A stretch of 64,000 nucleotides of DNA from Acidobacteriota bacterium (lineage in GTDB: Bacteria > Acidobacteriota > Blastocatellia > RBC074). The stretch covers positions 2,501 to 66,500 of the forward strand of contig JACPYM010000091.1 in NCBI GenBank assembly GCA_016196035.1, written 5' to 3'. Each line of letters starts with the position of its first letter. Within the stretch, counting starts at the first letter, position 1. Position numbers and translations under genes: made by a program. Below the pieces are notes generated by a model. It saw only the letters and a list, made by a program, of their open reading frames with translations, had not been told where the DNA came from and searched no databases. This document shows, piece by piece, positions 37,154 to 44,861 of this stretch.

Positions 37154-37191
37154 AAAAGCGCCCGGCTTGTTGAATCAAGCCGGGCGCTTTT
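37154..37191. terminator. Bidirectional terminator
   Basis: A perfect 16-bp stem AAAAGCGCCCGGCTTG / CAAGCCGGGCGCTTTT with a 6-nt loop, flanked by A and T runs, lies between the convergent DUF3108 and DnaJ-like genes. Confidence 0.88.
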
Positions 37192-37224
37192 AGCTAACCA
37201 TTTGGCTAAATCAGAATGGCGTTT

Positions 37225-37298
37225 GGGACAGTACCGCGCGCGTCAGCAAGCGATAATTCGCCGCGGCAGCCGCTTGCTGACGCGCGCGGTACTGTCCC
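37225..37298. repeat. P1 core-only copy e, with matched arm changes
   Basis: Arms 37225-37252 (GGGACAGTACCGCGCGCGTC...) and 37271-37298 pair perfectly over 28 nt. Compared with copies b-d, GTGAGC is GTCAGC on the left and GCTCAC is GCTGAC on the right. Confidence 0.85.
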
Positions 37299-37305
37299 AG
37301 CACAC

Positions 37306-38097
37306 CTATGCCCCTTCAAACCGCACGTTGATGCGATAAAGCGTATCCACAATCAGCACGGCGATGGGCGGAAAGAGAATCACGCCCAACAGCGCATCAT
37401 TGAGCGTCGTATTCAAAAACAACTCGGTTGAGATATTCGTCAGGCTATCAATCAGGATGCCGGCCCCCAGCGAAGCCATGTAACCGCCGATCACAAACGC
37501 CCAGGCTACACCCCGTTTGAAGCGTTGCCGTGGCGGTTTCCCTTTTTGGCTCTCGCGGCGTGTGGGGCGATAGGTGTAATAATCAAAATGCTGCTGCAAG
37601 CTCGTCACCAAATGCCAGACGCCCACGGTGAACAGCACCAGCAACGCGGCGCGCCAAAACAGGTTGGCGGTTTCCAGCAAGTTGGGCTTCGTCATGGCGA
37701 TGATGAAGGTGGAAAGAAACAGCGTCACCGTGGTGTAAACCGCTTTGCCGCGCGCGCGCGTTTCGACGCGTTCACGTTCCAGCCATTCATTGACGATGCG
37801 GTCGGCGCGCGCCTGGTAATAGGCCCGCCGCGCCGCGCGCATCGAGGCCACGCTCATCTGCTGTGTATTCGAGACGAGATTGACGCCTTGCAGACTGCCG
37901 GTGCGGTCATACCAGGTGCGCCGCGTTGGATCGCTCAAGACGTGATAGGCCTCGTTGAGCACGGCGAATTTTTTCGCCGCCAAAGGATCCGGGTTGACGT
38001 CAGGATGATACTGGCGCGCCATGCGGCGGTACGCGGATTTGATCTCGGTGGCATCGGCGGAGCGTTTGACGCCCAACACCGCATACAGATCGGACAT
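37306..38097 (-). CDS. J-domain membrane protein
   Basis: A 263-aa protein. Residues 1-65 are a J domain (MSDLYAVLGVKRSADATEIK, then YHPDVNP with HPD at 31-33), which stimulates the ATPase of an Hsp70 such as DnaK. There is no Gly/Phe region or zinc finger, so it is not DnaJ itself. The rest has about four membrane helices (VYTTVTLFLSTFIIAM, FWRAALLVLFTVGVWHLV, WAFVIGGYMASLGAGILIDS and a C-terminal helix). It probably recruits Hsp70 to the membrane. It follows thiG, separated by a decamer hairpin. Confidence 0.84.
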   Translation of the reverse strand: MSDLYAVLGVKRSADATEIKSAYRRMARQYHPDVNPDPLAAKKFAVLNEAYHVLSDPTRRTWYDRTGSLQGVNLVSNTQQMSVASMRAARRAYYQARADRIVNEWLERERVETRARGKAVYTTVTLFLSTFIIAMTKPNLLETANLFWRAALLVLFTVGVWHLVTSLQQHFDYYTYRPTRRESQKGKPPRQRFKRGVAWAFVIGGYMASLGAGILIDSLTNISTELFLNTTLNDALLGVILFPPIAVLIVDTLYRINVRFEGA

Positions 38098-38113
38098 AGC
38101 GATTCCCAGCAGG

Positions 38114-38211
38114 AAGTCTGGGAAAGTCTGGGAAAGTCTGGGAAAGTCCGGCGGTCATTCGTTGCCAGAATTCTCCAGGCTTTTCGAGACTTTTCGAGAC
38201 TTTTCCAGACT
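38114..38211. repeat. Inverted decamer hairpin H9
   Basis: The left arm repeats AGTCTGGGAA (38114-38151) and the right arm repeats TTTTCGAGAC (38175-38211), each with a 10-nt period, and they are complementary over 37 nt with several mismatches. It starts 5 nt after the thiG stop on the minus strand. Confidence 0.8.
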
Positions 38212-38216
38212 AACTA

Positions 38217-38993
38217 CTAACGCACCAGGCCCGTTAGCGGGCTGCTCGCGCTTGCATACAAGCGTTTCGGCATGCGCCCGGCTTGATAAGCTCCGCGCCC
38301 GGCTTGCACCGCCAGCTTCATCGCCTCGGCCATCGCGCCCGGCTGTTCGGCTTCGGCAATCGCTGTGTTCATCAAGAGGCCGTCAATGCCCAACTCCATC
38401 GCAAAGCAGGCGTCGCTCGCCGTGCCTACGCCGGCGTCAACGATGAGCGGCACCTCGGTAATTTGCTCGCGCAAAATCCGCAGGTTGTTCGGGTTCTGAA
38501 TCCCCAACCCCGAACCAATCGGCGCAGCCAACGGCATCACCGCCGCGGCCCCTGCGTCAATCAGCTTCTTGGCCATGATCAAATCGTCGCTGAAATAGGG
38601 CAGCACGGTGAACCCCTCTTTGACCAGAATTTTGGTCGCCGCCAGTGTCGCTTCGTTGTCGGGAAACAACGTCTTTTGATCGCCGATCACCTCGACTTTG
38701 ACCCAATCCGACAAGCCGACCTCGCGGGCCAATCGTGCCGTGCGCACGGCCTCTTCCGCCGTGTAGCAGGCCGCCGTGTTCGGCAAGATCGAAAACTTTT
38801 TGAGATCAATAAAGTCCAGCAGCGACGGTTGCGAACGGTCGGTGATGTTCACGCGGCGCACCGCGACGGTGATCATCTCAGCCCCGCTGCGTTCAAAGGC
38901 CTCGACCATTTGTTCATTCGTGCGGTACTTGCCCGTGCCGATAATCAACCGCGATTTGAATTCTTTCCCAGCAATAATCAGTTTTGTATCCAT
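38217..38993 (-). CDS. thiG: Thiazole synthase
   Basis: A 258-aa TIM-barrel enzyme that builds the thiazole phosphate part of thiamine from DXP, dehydroglycine and the ThiS thiocarboxylate. [19 protein letters not shown] at the N-terminus, [35 protein letters not shown] with the Schiff-base Lys region, [15 protein letters not shown] and [11 protein letters not shown] are all characteristic. ATG at 38993 matches the usual N-terminus; the frame extends 12 codons upstream. ThiS, ThiF and ThiH are not in the window, and no TPP riboswitch is seen. Confidence 0.93.
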   Translation of the reverse strand: MDTKLIIAGKEFKSRLIIGTGKYRTNEQMVEAFERSGAEMITVAVRRVNITDRSQPSLLDFIDLKKFSILPNTAACYTAEEAVRTARLAREVGLSDWVKVEVIGDQKTLFPDNEATLAATKILVKEGFTVLPYFSDDLIMAKKLIDAGAAAVMPLAAPIGSGLGIQNPNNLRILREQITEVPLIVDAGVGTASDACFAMELGIDGLLMNTAIAEAEQPGAMAEAMKLAVQAGRGAYQAGRMPKRLYASASSPLTGLVR

Positions 38994-39025
38994 AAGTGCA
39001 TTATGCCTCGCTTTCTCGAAAGCGC

Positions 39026-40174
39026 TCAACTGCGATACTCCAACCGCAAATCAAAGCCCAGCGGCGAATGCAACTGCGCGCTCAATTCGTCACTCTTCGC
39101 CTGCCACGCCTGCCCTTCCAATTTGCTCGCCAACTGAAAAATCTCTTCTGCTGGCGTTTGGCTTTGCGTCAAGCGTTCATAGAGCGCCAGCGGGCAACTC
39201 ATCTGAAAGCGCATCCGACGCGCCCGCGTGCGTTCGTCGGGAAACAGGCTCTCTTGCGCACTCAGCGTCGCCTGCAAGGGCAGCGGATATTCGATCTCGA
39301 ATTGCAGTTTCTCCCTGCCCTTCTTGACTGGGAAGGCCAACTGCTTGCGCGTCTCAACCAGCGCGCGTTGCTGTTCGGTCAAATCCGCGACGGCCAGCAC
39401 ATTCGCCAGCGCGTGGCAGCCGAGCAGCGCGAAATGCTTGGCCAGCGCCAACTGCACGACCGCGATCAGCAAATCGCGAAACGGAATCTCGGTGAAAAGC
39501 GGAATCATCTCTTCCCACGTCGGGTCGCTCAGTTGCAGCGTCGCCGTTTCTTTGCTGCGCGTTTGTGGAATGAACAGGCCCGCGACCAGCGAATGTTTGA
39601 TCCGGCTGCCTTCGCCCGGACTGAGATTTTGCTTCTGCTCAATGCCCGTCTTGATTGCCCGTTGCAACTCTTTGAGCGAACTCTGATTGCCTTTGCATTC
39701 CAGCGCGCTGAAACCCAACTCGCGATCCAGCGCGATGTAATCGGGTGCCTTCTTCGGCCCCTTTTTGGTCGTGCGCCCCAGCTTGAGCAGCTTCGTCCCC
39801 AGCAACTTTACCAGCGCCTTGGTGTCTACAAACAACAGGAAGCCCAACTTTTCGGTAAGCACTTGCGTAGCGACGCCGACGCTCATCTCTTCGCTCAACA
39901 CAGCTTTTTGCTGACTGCTAATCTCGTCCCACTCGCGCCGCAACCGCAGATCATACGCCGGGGCGAACGCCCGCTGATAGCGCAGCCACGCCCAGCAATC
40001 GCTCAGATCGCAGCCGGTAAAACGCGGTGGGCGCGTCCACAACGCCGTTTGCAACAGCGCGAGGTCTAGGCTGACTGCCGCGCTGCCGCTAAGATCGGTG
40101 ATTTCCTTCGGCGGCTTGCTCTTGGGCCAGCTTGGTTTGTCAATGAGGATGGTTAGGTGTTTGTTGTTCGACAT
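39026..40174 (-). CDS. Unknown protein with possible PD-(D/E)XK nuclease core
   Basis: I do not recognise this 382-aa protein. The central segment [20 protein letters not shown] (about residues 142-162) has the D-x(n)-E-x-K arrangement of PD-(D/E)XK nucleases, followed by a helix [16 protein letters not shown] that could carry an accessory Gln. The C-terminal half is helical with no known motif. No signal peptide or membrane helix is seen, so it should be cytoplasmic. Neighbours are thiG (32 nt downstream) and the interrupted HNH gene upstream; no methylase or defence partner is present. The nuclease reading is inference from one motif. Confidence 0.55.
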   Translation of the reverse strand: MSNNKHLTILIDKPSWPKSKPPKEITDLSGSAAVSLDLALLQTALWTRPPRFTGCDLSDCWAWLRYQRAFAPAYDLRLRREWDEISSQQKAVLSEEMSVGVATQVLTEKLGFLLFVDTKALVKLLGTKLLKLGRTTKKGPKKAPDYIALDRELGFSALECKGNQSSLKELQRAIKTGIEQKQNLSPGEGSRIKHSLVAGLFIPQTRSKETATLQLSDPTWEEMIPLFTEIPFRDLLIAVVQLALAKHFALLGCHALANVLAVADLTEQQRALVETRKQLAFPVKKGREKLQFEIEYPLPLQATLSAQESLFPDERTRARRMRFQMSCPLALYERLTQSQTPAEEIFQLASKLEGQAWQAKSDELSAQLHSPLGFDLRLEYRS

Positions 40175-40194
40175 TCAAGTAAGCCGGTCTTCGC

Positions 40195-40620
40195 TCAAAT
40201 TTCGGTCAATTCAGGAGGATGCCAGCCCGCGCGCACCCAATTTTTGCGTACTGTCACCGCTAGCGAATTGCTCATCTTCAGAGTCTCAACGGTGGCGCGT
40301 CCGCAGACGGTCAGGCCACTTAGCAGCGTGCCGTCTTCACTCCAAGCGAAATGCTCTGTCCACAATTGGCGGCGCGGATGAAATAGCCCAATCTACTCAT
40401 TCGTCAACGGGTCTAGGCCAATCGTTTTCTTCCATTTGTATTGATTGCAAAGCTCGCATGCCAGACACAGATTTTCGACTTCATCCACGCCATCCGCAGC
40501 CCGTGGCGTGATGTGGTCAACCTGCAACCGCCCCAGCACATAGTCCTGATGGCTCAGGCAATACTCACAACAATTGCCTGCACGGCGGCGGACGAATTCA
40601 CGTGTTTCTTCCGAAACCAT
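40195..40620 (-). pseudogene. HNH endonuclease interrupted by an in-frame TAG
   Basis: The first 75 codons encode an HNH domain: CCEYC, RLQVDHITPRAADG, ENLCLACELCNQYK. Translation then meets TAG at 40393-40395. In the same frame the sequence continues without another stop to TGA at 40195-40197, reading IGLFHPRRQLWTEHF, AWSEDGTLLSGL, TVCGRATVETL, VRAGWHPP. This continuation is the normal second half of this HNH subfamily, in which a Tyr codon is expected at the TAG. It is therefore a one-codon nonsense mutation in a recently intact gene, unless TAG is read through. The ATG lies 3 nt after the stop of the small upstream gene. Confidence 0.82.
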
Positions 40621-40623
40621 CTC

Positions 40624-41019
40624 TTAAGCGTGTAAAGGTTCGCGCAAGCCGCGTTGGACGGCTTCAGCTAGGGCTTCTGACTTACGCAAATGTCCGATTT
40701 GATAAATGCGTAGCAACGTCAACAATTCGTACCGCTCCGCGGCACTCAACGATTCGGCTTTGCCTTTGGCTTGTAAATCACCCAACCGCCGATTCTGCGT
40801 CTCATCCATCTTGGCTTCGGCCAGTCGTAAAACTTCGGCATCGGTCAGCGCAGCAACTGGCGGATAGCCGAGCAATTCCGGGGCGTCGTCAACCATCGGG
40901 AATAATAATTCCAACGCATCCGTCAGCACCCCTTCAACGGCCTGCTGTGTCGCACCGCCAAACAGCCTGGCGTTTTGGATTACTGGTTCAGAAACTGTAA
41001 GCGTGATTTCAACTGACAT
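40624..41019 (-). CDS. Small protein paired with the HNH gene
   Basis: A 131-aa protein with an N-terminal strand MSVEITLTVSEPVIQNARLF and a long helical C-terminus, LAEAKMDETQNRRLGDLQAK to GLREPLHA. In my knowledge of such genomes, homologues often stand directly before an HNH gene of the kind found here, as a two-gene module; the function is not established. Its stop is 3 nt from the HNH start (TAAGAGATG), so the pair was translationally coupled. It starts 12 nt after DUF4380 ends, in the same direction. A DNA-binding or immunity role is possible but unproven. Confidence 0.68.
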   Translation of the reverse strand: MSVEITLTVSEPVIQNARLFGGATQQAVEGVLTDALELLFPMVDDAPELLGYPPVAALTDAEVLRLAEAKMDETQNRRLGDLQAKGKAESLSAAERYELLTLLRIYQIGHLRKSEALAEAVQRGLREPLHA

Positions 41020-41031
41020 TTCAATACCTCT

Positions 41032-42069
41032 TCATCGTAAAAGTGCTTCCACCTGCCCCCGCACATTCGCCTCAATCACACTCTCGCTCAAATCCGCTTT
41101 CACATCCTTCACCAACCACCAACGCTCCACATGCTCTACGCTCTTGCCCGGCGCAATGCGTGCCATCGGTCCCAGCGATTCGACTTCCAAAAAGTCCTGA
41201 TTGGTGAAGGTCTCGAAGTTGCAGCCGTTGTCGGGATAGCGCCGCCCTTGGGTGTACGGCAAGGCTTTGACGAAGAGCACGCCGCCATTCAGATAGCCGA
41301 CCCAGCCCAGTTTGTGCGCCAAGCCGATCTTGGTCGGGCCTTTTTTCCCGTCATAGCGCAACACGATATAGCGCTTGCCCCACGTCCAGCGTTTGTCGCT
41401 GAGGTCTGTGTACGGCCAGATGATCATTTGCTGATTGGGCGCGAGGCCCTGCGGATGCGGTGTTTTGGGCGGCAGTGGAATGATTTCGGCTCCACCGGAC
41501 GCCATTACCGACAAGGCCCAGGGCGCGAGTTCGATGTCCCAGAGGTTGGTGTTGCGCAAACGATGTACGACGCGCACAGCGGTGTTGGCGGCATCGAGCG
41601 TGATGTCCATTTCCTTTTGGATGCCGGTCAACGGCTCGACCTTTTGCGTGATGCGCACGCTGCCGTCTTTGAGTTGTTTCCATTCAACCGGCGAGTTGTC
41701 CAGATCGTAGGTGCGCTTCAAATCTTCCGGCGCGTGCCACAGCCGGTGGCCGCCGCGCATCTGCCAATCCTTTTCGCCCGCCTTGCCAAGCTGCTCGCTG
41801 AACTCTTTGAACACATTCGCGCCACCCGTGAAACCGTAGCGAATAATGCGCGGGCCAACTTCGAGCGTGATGATCAATTCGGCGGCGCCGTTGGAAAGTT
41901 TCAGGTTGTTTTGCCAGCCTTTGTATTCGACGGTTTCGATGTTGACGGCGGCGGGCGTGGCCGCGGCGAATTTCTTCTTTGCCATAGTTGATGTATGCGG
42001 GATAAGAGCAAAACCCAGCGTCAAGCAAGCCACCACTCCAATGCGCTGTGAGTTATGTCTGAACGACAT
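41032..42069 (-). CDS. DUF4380-like secreted protein
   Basis: A 345-aa exported protein with a signal peptide (about residues 1-27) and a beta-sandwich domain: LKLSNGAAELIITLEVGPRI and FVKALPYTQGRRYPDNGCNF, with WHAPEDLKRTYDLDNSPVEW between them. The fold resembles galactose mutarotase-like sugar-binding proteins, and the family is annotated as DUF4380. It probably binds or processes a carbohydrate outside the cytoplasm. I chose ATG 42069, which gives the signal peptide; the frame is open to 42165. Confidence 0.75.
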   Translation of the reverse strand: MSFRHNSQRIGVVACLTLGFALIPHTSTMAKKKFAAATPAAVNIETVEYKGWQNNLKLSNGAAELIITLEVGPRIIRYGFTGGANVFKEFSEQLGKAGEKDWQMRGGHRLWHAPEDLKRTYDLDNSPVEWKQLKDGSVRITQKVEPLTGIQKEMDITLDAANTAVRVVHRLRNTNLWDIELAPWALSVMASGGAEIIPLPPKTPHPQGLAPNQQMIIWPYTDLSDKRWTWGKRYIVLRYDGKKGPTKIGLAHKLGWVGYLNGGVLFVKALPYTQGRRYPDNGCNFETFTNQDFLEVESLGPMARIAPGKSVEHVERWWLVKDVKADLSESVIEANVRGQVEALLR

Positions 42070-42154
42070 TGCGGGTGTCTCCAGTTGACGGGATGAACTG
42101 CCGTGAACGCGAGCAACTATAACGGCAATGTCCGGATGCGGCAATTCTAGCTGA

Positions 42155-42265
42155 GTACGCAGCACGGCCAGCGGGCTGCCGTGGCGTAAGACGTGCTTGT
42201 GCCGACTGGTTTCCCTTCAGCATCGGCCCATCTCACGCGAAGAGCACGCTGGCCGCGCTGCGTAC
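42155..42265. repeat. Palindromic element related to the insertion in the STAND gene
   Basis: GTACGCAGCACGGCCAGCG (42155-42173) pairs with CGCTGGCCGCGCTGCGTAC (42247-42265) with one mismatch. The outer words GGGTACGC and AGCGTGC are shared with the element at 17752-17875. Confidence 0.68.
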
Positions 42266-42280
42266 CCGGATGAAGTTGTC

Positions 42281-42439
42281 AGGACTTGCGCAAAAATTTG
42301 CCACAGAGGCACGGAGACACTGAGCAGAGACACAGAGCAGAGATACGGAGCAAGCCAGAAAACCTCGCCAGAGATGTATCAAAACTCTGTGGCTCTGTGC
42401 CTCTGTGGCAATCTCACTCGCGTTTTGCGCAAGCCCTGG
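42281..42439. repeat. Hairpin H10 of CACAGAG words after rnr
   Basis: Outer arms CTTGCGCAAAA / TTTTGCGCAAG and inner arms TTGCCACAGAGGCAC... / CTCTGTGCCTCTGTGGCAA pair. The right end touches the rnr stop codon at 42440. Confidence 0.84.
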
Positions 42440-44722
42440 TTATTTTTTCTTCCGGCTGCGGGAGCCAGATTCCTTGCCCGCATTGAGCATTGAAAAATCC
42501 ACCAAGTGGCGGTCTACGTTCACGCGATCAACGCGCACGCGCACGCGGTCGCCTAAACGAAAGCGCCGTCCGGCCCGCCCGACCAGCGCGTGAATGCGTT
42601 CATCATAACGATAGAAATCATCATGTAGCGATGAGACTGCGACCAGCCCTTCGATAAAAATCTCGTCCAGTTCGACATAAAAGCCGAAATCGCGCACGTT
42701 GATGATCGTGCCATCGTATTCCTCGCCAATGCGTTCGGCCATGAATTTGGCTTTGCGCCAATCGTCAAGCTCGTGCTCGGCGGCATCGGCGGCGCGCTCG
42801 CGTTCGCTGGACTCTTCGGCCAGCGCGTCGAGTTGGGCAAACGGAATCGGAATGGGTGGGTGTTTGTGCTTTGAATGCTCGACGCCAAAAGTCGGCCCGG
42901 TCGCTACCGCTAACAGTACCGTACCGCGAGCCGTGCTTTCGCCAAGTTTTGGATTGGTGTGCAACAACGCGCGCAAGATGCGATGCACCAGCAAGTCAGG
43001 ATAGCGGCGAATCGGCGAGGTGAAATGGGTGTAAGTCTTCGCGGCCAAGCCGAAATGGCCCGCCGGTTTGTCTATTGCGGCGGCATAGCGCGCCCGCATC
43101 AACGAACGCAGCATCGCATAGGCCAGCACTTTCTCTTCCGGCTTCCCTTCCAGTTGTTGCGATAGCCGCTGGTAATCGTGCGAGCTAACGCCTTCGTAAG
43201 GGAAGCCGTAGCCGTAAGCGTGCGCCAGTTCGGCGAATTCGATGACACGCTGCGGGTCGGGGTCTTCGTGGATGCGATAGACAGAGGGCACGCTCAAGGC
43301 TTGCAGATGCGCGGCGACGGTTTCATTGGCGAGCAGCATGAACTCTTCGATGATACGGTGCGCGATGTTGCGGTCGGCTTTGAGCACGCCGGCAACACGG
43401 CCTTCGTCATCGAATTCAAAGATGGCTTCGGGCAGGTTGAAATCAATCGCGCCGCGTTGTTGCCGCATTTGGATGAGGATGTGCGCCAGTTCCTCCATCG
43501 TTTTGAACAAGTCGAGCACCGAGGCGTAGCGCGTCTCCAATTCCGGCTCTGCGTGTTTGAGCAGCTTGTTGACGTTGGTGTAAGTCATCCGCTCGGCACT
43601 GCGAATCACCGTTTCGCACAGCCGGTAATTGACCACGCGCCCGTTGCGGTCAACCTCCATCAACGCCGACATTGCCAGCCGGTCAACCTGTGGATTGAGC
43701 GAACAGATGCCATTCGACAAATGTTCGGGCAACATCGGGATGGCGCGTTCGGGAAAATAAACCGAGGTGCCGCGCAAGCGCGCCTCGTGATCGAGCGCCG
43801 TGCCTTCGCGCACATAGAAACTCACGTCGGCGATATGCACGCCTAGGTGAAAATTGCCGTTGTCGAGTTTTTTGAGGCTGATGGCGTCGTCAAAATCGCG
43901 CGCCGTCTCGCCGTCAATCGTCACCGTCGGCACGGCGCGCCAATCCACCCGTCCCGCGCGCTGTTCGTCAGTCACGTCGGAGGAATACGCTTCCGCTTCG
44001 GCTAGCACTTCGTCGGGGAATACGTGCGGCAGGTCGTGTTTGTGGATGACGATGTTGATGTCCATGCCCGGCTCATCGCTGTTCGCGCCGAGCGTATCAA
44101 CGATACGGCCCTGTGGATTGACGCGAAACGCGGGGTAACGTGTGATCTCAACGATCACAATCCAACCATCGGCCAGGTCTTTGCCGTCAGCATCTGCTAG
44201 GTCAATCTCGTGCAGGAACTTTTCATCCAGCGATTCGACCCAAGCTTGCCGGAACCCATGATGCAAGCGGCCAACGATTTTGAGTTGCCCGCGTTGCACC
44301 AGCATCTCGACGCGTGCCTCGCGTTCGCCCCGCGCGTTCGGACGCGACAGACTGACCAGCACGCGGTCGCCATCAAACGCCCCATGCAACTCTTCGGGTT
44401 CGACACGCAGGCGGCCCAGCTTGCGGGCTTCCAGGTCGTCGGGGATGAAGTGGATCACCTTGCGGCGGCGCTGGCGAATCGTGCCGAGCATGGCGCGCTG
44501 CTGATTCGACCGGCGGAACTCTTGCCCATAGCGCCGCACCAGGCCGAGGCTTTGCAACCGATTGAGCAACGGCGTCAGGGCTTTCTGCTGCGCGCGATTG
44601 AGTTCGAGCAGGTCAGCGAGGTCGCGGGCGGATAAACCCTCTTCGGCTTGACCCAATTCGGTCAGCACGGCGTTGAGGTCGAGCAGCGACTGCGTTTCAT
44701 TGATCTGATGTTTGCGGCTCAT
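42440..44722 (-). CDS. rnr: Ribonuclease R (VacB/RNase II family)
   Basis: A 760-aa 3'-5' exoribonuclease that degrades structured RNA. In order: an N-terminal winged helix (LSARDLADLLELNRAQQKAL), cold-shock domains, the RNB catalytic domain with TIDGETARDFDDAISLKKL (metal-binding Asp residues) and RRYPDLLVHRILRALL, and an S1 domain near the C-terminus (YDGTIINVRDFGFYVELDEI), ending in a basic RSRKKK tail. A non-family segment after RALLHTN (TARGTVLLAVATGPTFGVEH) is encoded in part by a half copy of the inverted repeat at 13393. The start may be ATG 44722 or ATG 44734. Confidence 0.93.
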   Translation of the reverse strand: MSRKHQINETQSLLDLNAVLTELGQAEEGLSARDLADLLELNRAQQKALTPLLNRLQSLGLVRRYGQEFRRSNQQRAMLGTIRQRRRKVIHFIPDDLEARKLGRLRVEPEELHGAFDGDRVLVSLSRPNARGEREARVEMLVQRGQLKIVGRLHHGFRQAWVESLDEKFLHEIDLADADGKDLADGWIVIVEITRYPAFRVNPQGRIVDTLGANSDEPGMDINIVIHKHDLPHVFPDEVLAEAEAYSSDVTDEQRAGRVDWRAVPTVTIDGETARDFDDAISLKKLDNGNFHLGVHIADVSFYVREGTALDHEARLRGTSVYFPERAIPMLPEHLSNGICSLNPQVDRLAMSALMEVDRNGRVVNYRLCETVIRSAERMTYTNVNKLLKHAEPELETRYASVLDLFKTMEELAHILIQMRQQRGAIDFNLPEAIFEFDDEGRVAGVLKADRNIAHRIIEEFMLLANETVAAHLQALSVPSVYRIHEDPDPQRVIEFAELAHAYGYGFPYEGVSSHDYQRLSQQLEGKPEEKVLAYAMLRSLMRARYAAAIDKPAGHFGLAAKTYTHFTSPIRRYPDLLVHRILRALLHTNPKLGESTARGTVLLAVATGPTFGVEHSKHKHPPIPIPFAQLDALAEESSERERAADAAEHELDDWRKAKFMAERIGEEYDGTIINVRDFGFYVELDEIFIEGLVAVSSLHDDFYRYDERIHALVGRAGRRFRLGDRVRVRVDRVNVDRHLVDFSMLNAGKESGSRSRKKK
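42895..42927. repeat. Half copy of the 13393-type repeat inside rnr
   Basis: GCCCGGTCGCTACCGCTAAC...CCGTACCGC closely follows ACCCGGTCGCTATCGCTCCC...CCGTACCGC at 13451-13483. It codes part of a non-conserved loop of RNase R and keeps the frame. Confidence 0.58.
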
Positions 44723-44786
44723 AGCGGTCAGCATACGCAAGCTGCGCGCGGAACGAAACCGCCTTGCGTGTTTGTCCGTTCCCTGC

Positions 44787-44815
44787 TTTCCGCATTGGTC
44801 AAACCACTCTATAAT
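44787..44815 (+). promoter_or_regulatory. Candidate promoter of the first PSD1 gene
   Basis: A perfect TATAAT at 44810-44815 lies 46 nt before the ATG, in the divergent gap between rnr and PSD1. The -35 at 17-nt spacing (TTTCCG) is poor. Confidence 0.4.
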
Positions 44816-44861
44816 CGCGGCAACTTACTTGCTGCGCTAGGCAGCTTCCCGCGCGAACGAA

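Noticed and set aside
40393-40395. Pyrrolysine-type read-through of TAG in the HNH gene
   Set aside because: TAG ends other genes here normally (for example the DUF4097 gene) and no pyl genes are seen.
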